NCBI GenBank assembly: GCA_905250125.1 | Contig: CAJNOL010000169.1 | Location: forward strand, 155,031 to 219,030 | Direction: 5' to 3' | Length of the DNA stretch: 64,000 nucleotides | Source of the DNA: Rotaria sordida | Taxonomy: Eukaryota > Rotifera > Eurotatoria > Philodinida > Philodinidae | In this document: one piece after another, positions 41,143-53,115 of the stretch | Layout: every line of letters starts with the position of its first letter | How positions within the stretch are numbered: the stretch's first letter is position 1 | Notes under the pieces: generated by a model | The model's input: only the letters and a program-made list of their open reading frames with translations | Told to the model about the DNA's origin: nothing | Databases searched by the model: none | Made by a program: the position numbers and the translations under genes

Positions 41143-43421
41143 CTTTTCGAGTACCTCGAAAGAATTTTGAATGGAACACTTTTACATCAGACACGATCGA
41201 AGCAAATTTTCAATCACAATCGGGGGATGATAACAGTGTTTGTCATGTTACTATCATTGTTGAATACAATATTCAAGGAGATGATTACGTGAATATCACC
41301 TATGATGAGCCTGCAAGTGATACTTGTGATTATATGGAATTTGGAACAACGTTCACATTAGAAAACGATCAACAATCGATGGTGAGCTACATTGACTATG
41401 TATGTTCGTCACATGATTTTTGTGAACATACATTTGTCAAACAATGGGTCAAACGATTGCTCGGTACCGATGATAATTCTTTACATACAGCCATTACATA
41501 TCTACTGTCAAATTCTTCTGAATCAACGAAATGTTATTGGAAACATGCAACATCTGATTGTGCAAGTCACATGTGCTTTGCACTTTACGATGAATTGAAA
41601 AATATTCCTTTGAACAATGGTAGTTGTCTCGAAAATCGATCATTAGGTTCAATATATATCTATGTGAAAATAAAACAGATCGAATCTGTACACAGCTTAC
41701 CAATTGAATTCGAATACAAGTGCAAAAAAAACAAATTTACTCAAGAACTATTCTATGACTTCGCAGATCATCAACGTTTCGATGATAGTACGTATACTTG
41801 GAAGTTTTCTTTAAACGTCGATTTGATTAGAATAACTTTTTTACTAATTTTGTTAAATAATAATTATACATTAGTCTACCTAAGATCGATGATATACTAA
41901 ATCAATAAATTTTATACTTACTTGAAGTTGAGATCAGCAGCGATAGAATTTAAAAATTTGTTTACTCTATTCATCATTCACTGCATAACAAAACTAATTT
42001 CTTTTTAGAATTCTGTCTTTCTAGAATAATTTAGTCAGAGCCTTTTTTTTCTAAAATTCTGTATTCTTATTAGAATTGTGTGTATATCATTGCTGGTTTC
42101 TACTGGAAAAGTAGATTTCTACTTAGAATTCTAAGTAGAAATCTGTTTTCTTAGCATACGACACCAATGATATCAAATACGGAATTTCGTGTTTCTTGTA
42201 TTTCGAATCACTTCTAGATGCATCGAAGTGCTTGAGTATGATATTTCACCTCTTGTCTAAGAATAACTAGAGGTACCTGGAGGACCTATAAAGTACTGAC
42301 GAGTAGTTGGACATACAAAAGGTGCGAAATACAATGTTTATTCAATTCTAGGTATCCCTGACCTACTCTTACTTACCCGTAAGTACTCGAGTATGATGTT
42401 TCCTCGTTGACCAATATATGCACATTTCTCTTTGGAATACAGAATTCTAATAGAATTCTAGAAAAGAGATAAATTTCTCAGTTATGCTTTTGAAGAATTC
42501 TACTTATCCTCCTATTGACATCATATTGATAAAATATTCTATGTTCTTCTCTTTGTCATTTTTATTCAAGGTATACACAGTTTGTCTTGTTCGCGTCAAA
42601 ATTTTACCAGTACACCAGCTAACCTTCGTTCAACAAATTTTTCATTTACTCTAATCGAATTAGATAAAGAGATTAAATCATTCTTGGATAATATCAATCG
42701 TTGTGACATCTACATGGAAGCCGACTATCGTCAGCATGACGGTCATGTAACCATTAACTATGACGAGCCTAAGAATAGCACACAAAAACATATGACTTTT
42801 GATATGATACTTACAGTAGAAAATTCAATACCATCCATTTGGAGTAGAATATTCTATACATGTTTGCCACCTCATTCATGTGATCGAAAGTTAGTCAACA
42901 AATGGATTCAATGGCTAATCGATATCAAGAATCAAACCTTACAGCTCGAATCGAAACTTTCATCCGAAAGCACCATTCAATCACACAAATGTGATATTTG
43001 GGGTCACACCATCGATGATTCAATTGATGTATGTTTCGCTTACACGTATAAAGGAATTCAAAATATGAATATCGATAAAGTCAATACTATTGATGTTTCA
43101 TCAAAGACTATAAACAACAAAAACAGAAGAATGGAAACAGATTTACCACACTACTCATGTTCGCGTTTTCACGACAATAAAAATCAAGCATTTCAATATG
43201 TTCTTGACGAAATTTTGCAACAATGTACTCCTAAACATTTACTCAAGAGTACTCAAATTATATCGAACTCAATCAGTGAGCATTCATTATTCAATCAAAA
43301 TGATCAGCTTACTGGTATCAAATCATTAACAGTAAATGCTCAAATGAAATTGAATCGAATAAGTCAATCGTCAACAACAACGACCACAATGGAAACATCT
43401 ACTGATCCAATATTTTTTTAA
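41070..43421 (+). CDS. Secreted two-domain orphan protein from fused tandem duplicates
   Basis: Proposed exons 41070-41787 and 42571-43421 (intron 783 bp, GTACGT donor) give 522 aa in one frame. Residues 1-18 are a signal peptide (MFTVLLFLVFVHGLNGLSC). The two exons encode homologous domains: domain 1 has VNITYDEP, a FTLEN segment, VKQWVKRLL and paired cysteines. Domain 2 has VTINYDEP, LTVEN, VNKWIQWLI and corresponding cysteines. No known family is recognised. Potential N-glycosylation sites occur. The end is Thr-rich (TTTTTMETSTD). Just before exon 2 the frame encodes a decayed copy of the signal peptide (IFYVLLFVIFIQGIHSLSC) whose initiator is ATA (42534-42536). So either the copies are spliced together, or copy 1 stops alone at 41898-41900 and copy 2 is dead. 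The gene sits between two inverted duplication arms. Confidence 0.6.
42113..42144. repeat. Perfect 32 bp palindrome
   Basis: The sequence is identical to its own reverse complement, centred on AGAATTCT. The surrounding 42004-42500 contains further AGAATTCT, TTCTAGAA and related motifs, all within the proposed intron of the secreted-protein gene. Confidence 0.9.
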
Positions 43422-45149
43422 AACATCATAGACGAATCAACTATTATTGAATATTATTCACTAACATTTGATGCAAAGAAACTGAATAACGAAAGCACGT
43501 CAGTAAGAAAATTCGATGATTAAAATCTATAAATTCCATGAGCACAAATTAAATAATAAACCTCTGATTATTGTGAAACAAAATTCAAATTATAATCTAT
43601 TGAAATAAGATTTTCATCGATTATAATTATCCTAATCCATTATAATTTTGATTTTTTTTCACAAAAATCAGGTTAATAATTTTCATTATAATTAGTTATA
43701 ATCAATTAGAAAAATCACAATGAATCTAGAACCTAATTATAATAGATAATAGTTAGTTTTGATTTCGTTTCAGAACAATCTAGTATTGTTATTGGGATTT
43801 GCACTTTTTCTATTCTTTGTTCATAAAAATAAACGGTACACATTATTGACTTTTTTAGTCAAGTTAATTAATTACTAGTTAATCAAAACAAAACGGTAAA
43901 AGAGAGTTCAACACAGATATTTATATTTATCTATTAAAAATTGAATATTGTGTAAATTGAATTATATCATCTTTAACTGATTTAACCTGTTCTGTTTTGC
44001 TTTACTTCTGATATATGTATTTATTATCTCTCTTTCTGTTGTATAGAAACGTTATCGAAGTGTTAACTGAGTATTTTATTTACCTATCTAACTATTCATA
44101 TATCTACTTACGCATCAATTTTCACTTCGAAAATGTTCTATATCAAGTTGTGTTTTCTATCTACTCATCTGATTATTTCACTTAAACCATACGTCAACAA
44201 ATCAAATGTTAATCAAATGAGAATAGCACTGTTAAAGTTAATTATTAATTAAAAGAATAGTCGGCATTAACATTATTTATTTGCATATGTTTTTATACAG
44301 ATATCATGCTAATCAACTATGTACTAAAGCGTTTGTCACTCAACCAACATTGTTTGCATCTAGCTTTTCAATCTTCTACTTGATTATTTAATTATATAAC
44401 TATCTGTCCATTAATCTAATTCTGTTTTGTTTACTTATGAAAATGCTTATGTTGATGACAAAGAATAGTTAATTGGAGTGATCAATTGCACTGAGAAATT
44501 TGAAAGTACTCATGCTGTGAATAATGTCATTCGCTTTTATGATGATTCATATTCATTTCTTTTTCTTTTTTATATATTGCATCATATTTTCGATCTTTTT
44601 TCTTGATAGTATGCTCTTAAAATTGTTTTTAATGGTTGATTCTGCTTTTGCTGACATTGAATACCTCGTAGATTTTTTTCATTCTGTTACAGTCTAATCT
44701 CTTCCTGATAAATTTTACTACTTTATATTTTATTGTCTATTATCGATGTATTATTTTGTGTATACTGATTCACAGAAATATACATTCTCTACAAAAAATG
44801 CGCTGATCACTTCGAAATTAATCATTGCATTTTATATTATTCAATTCTAACTAAAGCGTCATTTCAGAAACATCTCTAAACAGAACTTCTTTCGACTCAA
44901 TATAAACATTCAATATTTAATTTCAGCAACTCTCAATTCATTTAAAAGAATAATCCCATGATATTCTCTTTTCTTATTCATCTAGGTATACCCAATCTTA
45001 TCATTCTTTGCTCAAAACAAAAAACAATTATAATAAATAAGTAGTCAAATGATATTTAAATAGCTATGAATATTTATAAAATAATGTTTAAGATTAATAG
45101 GTATTCACCACAAGAAATTGACAAAAGACATATATCTGAATATATATTA
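43422..45149. other. Intergenic spacer of the inverted duplication
   Basis: About 1.7 kb of AT-rich DNA. The motif ATTATAAT or its close variants recurs about eight times between 43588 and 43750 in both orientations. No gene seen. Confidence 0.45.
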
Positions 45150-46038
45150 AAAATGTATAGAATCAACACAGGGGAGACCATTAAGAATATGTGCAAAGAC
45201 AAGAAAGAGCAGAACAGTAAACATTTTGTTTGATGAAAGTGAGTGCTATGTGAGCCAATCTTTACATAGTTGTAATCTGAGATAGGGGATGATTGATAAC
45301 ACGTAAATAATTACAAACGATGCCCAAGTAACCATCAAATACATTCAAAATGAGTTGTTATTGAAAATAAACATCTTTAGCCACGACTTTCGTTCCATAT
45401 TGTTGCTGTTTCTTTGTCGAATATTTTCTTAATTGGTCTAGAAATATGTTCAGATGAATTGCATGCAGTAGATATAAATACACTTGTGAATGAATGCAAA
45501 ATATCAGCAGATATAATATCTTCTTCTAAATTCGATTGTGTTTTAATTTTTTCGATGATTTTGTATTAATTTTGTTCGCAGATCTTCGAAAGTAACAGAT
45601 AGTGACAAGGCAAAAATTTCGATCATGAATCGATGCTTTCAAACAGACATGAATTTAATTACATTTTCTGATAAGCATATCTGTCTTAGAGATAGTCATG
45701 AAGCAAGGAATTCGAAGTACACTGATATTTATGTTGATTGCAAGAAAATCTTTCAGCTATAACATATGTCGAATAATGGGTGTTATTCATGAATATTATT
45801 CATCAAGAAACGTAAGCTGAAAAACCTGCTTCAAAAAGTTTCAAAATTATTTTAAAGTTCCGCTCAAATACACAGATATCATTATACACAAAAATTCATT
45901 TGTATTTCTTTTTTCTACACTAAAAGTGGAAGATTCAACCTTATCTCGGATGTTTTCTCTTTCGCAGTGTAATTGATAACCATCGAACGCGAAGCACTTT
46001 CCATCTACGTTCAAAGAAGTGAGAGTCATTGAAATTGG
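45150..46038. repeat. Right arm of large inverted duplication, with truncated gene copy
   Basis: Reverse-complement match to 39515-41142 without the hAT insertion. On the minus strand an ATG at 45224-45222 begins MFTVLLFLVFAHILNGLPC, a near copy of the neighbouring signal peptide. Homology stops after about 24 codons, at about 45150, followed directly by a stop. So the duplication breakpoint cut the gene. A minus-strand frame beginning at 46059 and ending at 45847 covers the outer part of the arm but has no recognised family. Confidence 0.88.
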
Positions 46039-47527
46039 TCTTATTAATACGTGTATCATTTAAGTGTCGTTCATATGTTATACATGAGAAATTTCAATGA
46101 AGAGTCATTGCATTATTTAATTGAAATCGTACGTCATGACTACGTAGAACATGATGCATTACTATATTCAGGTCATATTTTAATGTGTCGATTAGTTTTT
46201 TATTTGTTTAATACAGTTTTTACAGTTAATGCTATTGCTTTTTAATAATATTCGAGAGTTCCATGTTAAGAGTGGGTGTGGGTGTATGTGTATTCCAATC
46301 ATAGATGAATATTTTGCAATAGTTAATTTAGTTTTATATTCTAACTATATTTTTTATAAGTGTCGGCATTGCCATTATTATCAGAGTCTATGAATCTTCT
46401 AGTTATTTTCTATGTGCTCTTTGAAGTAAAAGACAATTGATCACAATCTACAGTTTAGTTTCTAAGCTGCGTGATACAATCAAATGAATTTCATCTATGA
46501 CAATTTACATTGCTGGAAATCATTCAATTTTTACAATATATTCAGTCGATTGAATGAAATCATGATTTTTAATTGGGCTTTATATTGTCAAAACCTGCTT
46601 CATTCTTATCAATTAGGAGGTCATGTGTCTATATCGTATACACCATCGAGAACATTGGTTTTCAATAAGCATTGATCCTAATTTTTTTAGAATAGATTCT
46701 TTTTACACTAATTGGGATGATCTAAATTGTGGAGTCTGTTCATTTTAAAATATTACTCTTCTTTACGATCTTGTCGTGAGTATTTTCTTTATTATTTTTT
46801 CCATTTTCGAAGATCAAAGCAAGCGTGGTGGACCAATTGCTTATCCTCTGATAAGAATACAGAGATTTTTTGCACTGCATGAATCATCCTCACAAAGTAA
46901 ATAATAATTGAGCAGTGTATATACTTTTTTTTTTGACATTTTTTTTCACGAAAGATCGAAGAATTTGCAAAGGATACATTTTAATAGGTGCATTCATGTG
47001 CGACAAAGTCACATAAGCAAATAGGGAACGGCGAACATTGTCAATTATCGACAGATGCTTTTTTCTCTACTCTTCCAAAAGGAAAAGAAGAATCAATACT
47101 CACGTTAGATAACACTGAATCAACTAATATTGAGATTCAATTTATAATGTCATCTATGCTTTTATGAAAGTGAAATTCTGAATCCTTCTTAGACACACTT
47201 CCAATCATCAGTGCTAGTAATTACTCTAAAATCTTCAAGTAGAACCCTTTAAACGTTTTTTAGTCTACGATTTTTTTACAGTGTACTTTTCGCTGAAAAT
47301 AGAAATAACGTAGGCATTATTTGTTGATTTGTGAGAAATAACGCGCACTATAGACATTACATGTGTAAATATTTGCCAAAGTACTTACTACAATTCAGTG
47401 GACTACTGTATTCCGCATACTATTTGGATGAGGGTTTGATTAAAGATAAGATTCATACTCGCGTATAACCTCCAAAAAGACGTATGTTTATTAAAATTTG
47501 CGTCAAATTAAAAAGATAAATTTTGTT
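46039..47527. other. Intergenic, no gene seen
   Basis: Short frames at 46051-46245 and 46484-46675 lack support. A GT-rich tract (GTGGGTGTGGGTG) lies near 46268-46290. Confidence 0.4.
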
Positions 47528-48121
47528 TCATTTTGATTTTATATGTTGTAACAGGGACCCTTCAATTAATAGACGATAGCTTATTATTATTATCATAAAA
47601 GAAGCACTGAGAATATTCATTGTTATGCCAAAGGACCGATAGTTTGGATAGCCAAGAGCAAAGGTAAATCGACCGACAAGAAAAAGAATGGTAAAAACAG
47701 GCAAGATTATCAGTTCATTCGATTGAAGTACAGTACAAAGAATTAATGAAAGAATAAATTTTATAATCAATTGTTCAAGGGTATTTTGTAGAATACGTTG
47801 TCGTTGTTCAACAAACACATGTCCTCTCGGATCCATTGGATTAATGGCAATAGTTGAAAAACGCTGACTAATTACTGCACCAATAGTGATTAATAATGGA
47901 AGAATATCCAAAAATGAAAGTTGTAAAGTAAATATTAAACGTTTTGCCAATGATAAAGATATATCATTGTCATCGATTAGTACTATCCATGGAAATTGGT
48001 CAAAAAAAGCTAATGCTAATATAAGAGTCGTAACGATAATAGAGATCACTCTTAATAGTCCAAGTTTGCGTTTGTAAGCGTCCATCTGTTCTTTTTGTTT
48101 ATCATCAGTTTCATTTGTCAT
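47528..48121 (-). CDS. MAPEG-type four-helix membrane protein (TMEM79-like)
   Basis: A single exon from ATG at 48121 to TGA at 47528 gives 197 aa. The first 20 residues are polar (MTNETDDKQKEQ). Four hydrophobic segments follow: near 25-43 (LRVISIIVTTLILALAFF), 66-90 (LIFTLQLSFLDILPLLITIG), 118-150 and 165-185. The loop before helix 3 has VFVEQRQRILQNTLEQ, matching the MAPEG pattern with Arg, Asn-Thr and Glu. Helices 3-4 are joined by LVGRFTFALGYPNYRSFG, the conserved RxxxxxGY...R.FG block. MAPEG proteins are membrane glutathione or eicosanoid enzymes. TMEM79-like relatives have no settled activity. An upstream in-frame ATG at 48178 would add a 19-residue extension of doubtful value. Confidence 0.8.
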   Translation of the reverse strand: MTNETDDKQKEQMDAYKRKLGLLRVISIIVTTLILALAFFDQFPWIVLIDDNDISLSLAKRLIFTLQLSFLDILPLLITIGAVISQRFSTIAINPMDPRGHVFVEQRQRILQNTLEQLIIKFILSLILCTVLQSNELIILPVFTILFLVGRFTFALGYPNYRSFGITMNILSASFMIIIISYRLLIEGSLLQHIKSK

Positions 48122-51100
48122 TTTGTGTTCTATCGAAAGAAAAAAGTCCACAAAGTAATCATGATAAGTTGCGTACACTGTCTTAAATACAGTGGTAGTG
48201 TAGACGTCATCTTATTATTACAGAACAACTCTATGCTCTTACCTTCTCTTAATTAGAAAAGCTTTTCAGCGTTGCGCTGTGGGTATGGGTATGGATGGAT
48301 GAGTGAATGCATGACGGTCCTCACTTCGTCCACAACCAACACACTCACACCGACCCACATCCATCCTCACATTTACATCCACACCCCCTAATGTGCGCTT
48401 GTCTTTGACAGAAGAGGCAGGACAAGTGGTATCTTTATTGTAACTCTCATAAAAAGTAAAACTAACGAAACTGCTTGCGTCTAATCTTCTCAAAAAGTTT
48501 CTATTTGTCGCAAAAAAAACCATTATTCATTCAATTTGAGATGTTGATGGAAGCGTTACATGTCCATTTTTCTTCATGACATGAGTTTCTCATTATGAAA
48601 ATGTGCTAACACCCTTTTTCATACCTGTGCAACCCATTGTTATCATTTATTGACATAACAAGCATGTGCTACGTGTTTTGTTATCAAAAATACATACATG
48701 TTGTATTTTATCGTTGCAATATATGCTTATTTTTTTGTTTTTCGCTTCGTAGCCTTGATGTGTAACAAAACCAAGGAGGAAAATGCGAGAGTTTAGTACT
48801 TCGAAGTACGAGTGAAGTACGAAAGTTTTGCTTTTCTTCCTCGAACAAAGCACTGCCTTCTTTCTTTTTTTTCTCTGCTGATGCTTGAGAAAAAACTCCA
48901 GATATGATTAGACTCATGTGCCTGCGCAAGAAAGAAAACCATGTTACGTAATCCAAAAATATTACTTACCTGCATCTATCAGTTTGCGGCTTCAGTGCAC
49001 CTAGAAAGGCAGAAAATCAGCAAAAAAGCACTTTCTCGATCGGCTGTTAAATCAGAGTTGGACCTTAGAAATACAGTCATAAAAAAGGCACCATCAATGA
49101 AAAAGAAGAAGAAAATGTGCATAATCATAAACATTCGATCTTTTTCCAATGATTAACAACTAATTCAGAAGAAATCATTCATTCAATATTTTACTTACAT
49201 TTCAATTTGATTGAAATTATGAGATTATTCCATTTTTTAAAAATGCGTTGTAGAATTCTCTACAAAAAATGCCTATCGTTTCTCCGTAAACCTATTTTGG
49301 ATATAGTAGTATTGAAAAGAAGAATAAAACTTCCAGACTATTATACTTTGCAAACATCAATCCGATGTTGACTTTGCGAAAAATCTTTCGTGATTTCAAT
49401 GACATGTAATCATTTTAGATAATTCAAGATCGATGAAAATTACCAATGAAATTGGTTCTGTTATAGATAGTAATATGAAAAGTCAAAGTACGGCTAATAA
49501 AGATATGAGTGTCAAAGTAGGAGTTGGTGTGAAAACTGAACATATTAGCTATGATTGTGTGTAAGGGTGTAGCTATTCGATGGTTATGGAGTGAAGCTTT
49601 TATCATCACTCTCCCTTACACTCATATCACGGCTGTATATCAAAAAGTGATTCGTAGAAGCGATAAGAATATTACTAGGATTTAATACATGATGAAGAGC
49701 CTTCCTATTTCGTCTGCCATCGTCATCTAAATGATCCGATGATTGATAATTGATAGAAAGTAAAATAGAACTACAAAAAAACTTTTCGATAAGTCGTTCA
49801 ATGTTAGAGATCTTGAATTAAACTAAGAACTTCTATCGTCTTCTTCAGATCCTATATTAGGCTCTCTATTAAGAACATGTTCTAAGAAGAGAGCAGACAA
49901 TCGAAAAAATGATATAAACCATGATATGATGGGAAGACAAAAAGCGTTCCGAGTATATTGACTAGTAGAAGAGAGCTCAAGGGCAGCATTCTGATATATG
50001 TTTTTAACAGCACGATATAGAATTCATCAAAATCATCACTGCTTCACATTAATTGAATCTGATCTATTATAAGCAGTAAAGACCGATAAAAGTCAGGCTT
50101 TGCCATGAAAAAGAATGCATGATGGAACATTGAAGGTGTAGATATTTCCTCTTTATCAGCTAATAGTTTTAAATGGTTAGAACCACGAAATATTCTTGAA
50201 GGGTAAGATTGGCATATTCAAACCCGTCTAGATCTCGCATGGCAACGAAGCTAACTTTCGAGTTCAACAGATCAGTAAGTTCTTTCGATATAGCTGATAG
50301 TCGCTTTGAGGAAGCTTTAATAATCTTTTCCATGTTCGTGGGGTGGTGTTAGAGATACAAACAATAGTCGGGTAAGATAGAGTCTGTCGAATAATCCAGA
50401 GAAGCAGTTATGATGAATATGAACAAACATGTTCCTAAGATCCATTTTATTAACTAATTTTTCAATACCCCCTGGAAACACAGCTCAGGTGTTAATCACA
50501 AAGCTCACTGTTACTTCATAAAGTGCTGTGCGTCAAGTTAGTTCAATATGTCCCAACCTTTTTGTAGAAAATATGACAGTCAAGGAAAGTAATATTAGAT
50601 GACTCAAAATCTTCTTCCTTGCACGATCAAGCATTGTTTTTACTTTTGTACCCTTTTATTTTCGAAAAAATTCTGCCTTTTCTTTACACAATAATGTGAT
50701 ATTTAAAGAGTGCATATACGGAACAGTGTTGTCATGAATATGAAGGAAATGGTATTCGATAAGTTATTAGAATTCATTTTGATTCATTGGTTGAATGCAA
50801 AAGTACTCGAACCGATGGTAACCCTGTTCTCATCGTCTATTTTATTTTACTCACTATTAGCCCTCTCTTCACTCTTGAAAGTTATATTTATCCTCATTAA
50901 TGGATTCAAATGTTAGTGATCGTATACATTTCTTAAGAATGACTTGATCATAGTAGCTATTTTGAGCTGTAATTTAGGCATATACTTGAGCCTATGGATG
51001 CGGGTGTTGGTATAGTATGCCTCTTCATCGATACATCTTCATTCACACTCACATTTACATTCTCAAGTCCTAAATGGAGGAATCGAACATCAAAAGGACA

Positions 51101-51717
51101 CAATAATATTTTAAGATATATCATTAGAAATGCTGCTACTGATGATGATCGACAAGCTTGAAAAAGAACTTGATACTCCAGTATATATTGAGATTATGGC
51201 ATTATTTATATTCTAGAGTTTCTATGTGATGAACTAATAATTTACTATCATTAATATTGTTACTTGTACGAAATAACTAGAAATTATTTTTATACGTTCT
51301 TTTTCATGCATTCGTACATTAATCTAAAAGGTAAAGTAAAAATGGATTCATATTTGATTAATTTTTTTATGAAATATTTCAACGTCAGCATTGGCCATAA
51401 TTGCCCAATACATGATTCGGTTGTTCTCAACATCTATAGTCGTCTTGCATCTCGATATATTGTGATCAAGAAAAACAAGAAATCAAAATTTGATCAGAGC
51501 GATATTTGGAAGGATTCCATGAACTAATATAACATGAGATATAATCAATGGAACGAAACTTTCATGGTTGAAGAATTTTCATTCAGAAACATTATCAATT
51601 ACGGTTTGTCTATTCAATAATAGTAAAGAAAGAAAAAAACCTTGATAAATAGTATTAAAGATAAAATTCTTCATTTTTTATAGAGGAACTTCTATGGACA
51701 AAATACGTTACCATTGG
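48122..51717. other. Gene-poor region with GT-rich repeats and coding debris
   Basis: GT-rich and complementary AC-rich tracts face each other at about 48276-48310 and 48335-48405. Related material occurs near 49490-49625 and 50995-51070. On the minus strand at about 50210-50340, MEKIIKASSKRLSAISKELT continues coherently and then meets stops, suggesting a dead gene fragment of unknown family. Frames at 48941-49156, 50710-50916 and 51264-51527 are unsupported. Confidence 0.4.
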
Positions 51718-53115
51718 TCAAAAGTTATTAGAACGAAGCAAGATAATAGAAGAAATTAGAAAGAATATATTTTTGGGACGAAAGACAAATGAATTAGCAT
51801 TATTAGTTTCAAAACAATTAAAAAGTATTATATGAATGTTTTCGATTGTCTCATAAATCTGTCGAGTTAAATCAATTGGCGCATTCGTATCAGCATTAGT
51901 AAGCACAATAACACCAATAGTATGATTTTCATTAACTAACATTAAATGTGTCATGCCCGGTAAAGCACCACCATGACCTACATATTGACGACCATCATTT
52001 AGTGTTCGCCAATGTCAACAGAGTTCGTATCTTCGTGGTGGAAGTTGATCTATAGAATTAATGCTAGGATTTGTATTATAAGGATGAATAAGACCACCAC
52101 CGACTACTGTTTTCATTTCAATAATAGATCGAGAAGAAAGGAGTGGAGATTCATTATTAATAAACATTTGAAGAAAAGCAGATAAAGAACGAGCTCACAT
52201 TCGTAAAAGACCGGTAGGATAACCACTGAAACCAAAAAAAGAAAAATGCAACCATGTTGAAAGATTATCCTGGAAAAAGAATAATTCTTAAGAAAAAGAC
52301 CTACTATAAATAGAGACATTTATCTTCATTTGACTGATATTTAATTGAGGCATTTCTTGAGTCCATAGTTGAAGAAAGGATTCATTAACAGCATATGCAT
52401 AGTGCTTAACGAGTTCATCTATATTTTGAAAATCAGCTAGACGAACACCAACTCTTCGAATATCAATATTCAATGGTTTGAAAATATTTTCTTTAACATA
52501 TTATTCATAGGGCATTTTAGTAATTCGCTCAACAACCAATGCAGCCAATGACGTACCCTCATAAGAATAAAGCGTTGCATTTCCTGGTGGTCTTGGTAAC
52601 CAATTCGATGAGTTTGGACTCAAATATTTAAACAACATATCAGCCAAAGTTTCTTTGACAAATGCACTATCACCCAATTGATAGAAAGTGCTCTACAACT
52701 GAGCATCAACAGCAATTAATGAAGAATGTCAAAGTAATTTACGCAACGTAATCGGATTAGTTGGAAAATCTGGATGAAAGATTTTTCGATCAGGTTCCGA
52801 TAAATATTGGTTAATATCCGTATCAAGATCAACAAGTTCTTTCTCGACTAATTGCATGGCAGCAACAGCAATGAATGTCTTTGAGATAGAAGCCAGGGCA
52901 AAAATCGATTGCTTTACATCCATAATTTTTGTCGGTAATAGAGAATGGTAACCAAAACCATCTTCATAAAGTATACTCGTAGCATTCACAACAACGATTG
53001 TTGCACCTGGAATATGAACTTTATTGAGAGACTGTTCAATTGCTTGTCGATTTGGGCAATTTGAATTGCTGCTAGCACTGACAAGGAAAGTTGCAATTAA
53101 TATTAATGAAAACAT
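51718..53115 (-). pseudogene. Secreted serine beta-lactamase-like (peptidase S12/LACTB-type) pseudogene
   Basis: From ATG at 53115 the minus strand encodes a signal peptide (MFSLILIATFLVSASS), then IPGATIVVVNAT, the catalytic SxxK motif in LASISKTF, DLDTDINQYL, LRKLL before a position where family members have HTSG, TLYSYEGTSLAALVVERIT in the YxN region, and VGHGGALPGMTH plus IGVIVLTNAD, matching the HxG and C-terminal blocks. A GT-AG intron is likely at about 52230-52305. The frame is continuous but broken by five stops: TGA 52731-52729, TAG 52695-52693, TAA 52503-52501, TGA 52197-52195, TGA 52017-52015. The enzyme family covers beta-lactamases, esterases and D-peptidases. No product of normal length is expected, barring recoding. 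Confidence 0.85.
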
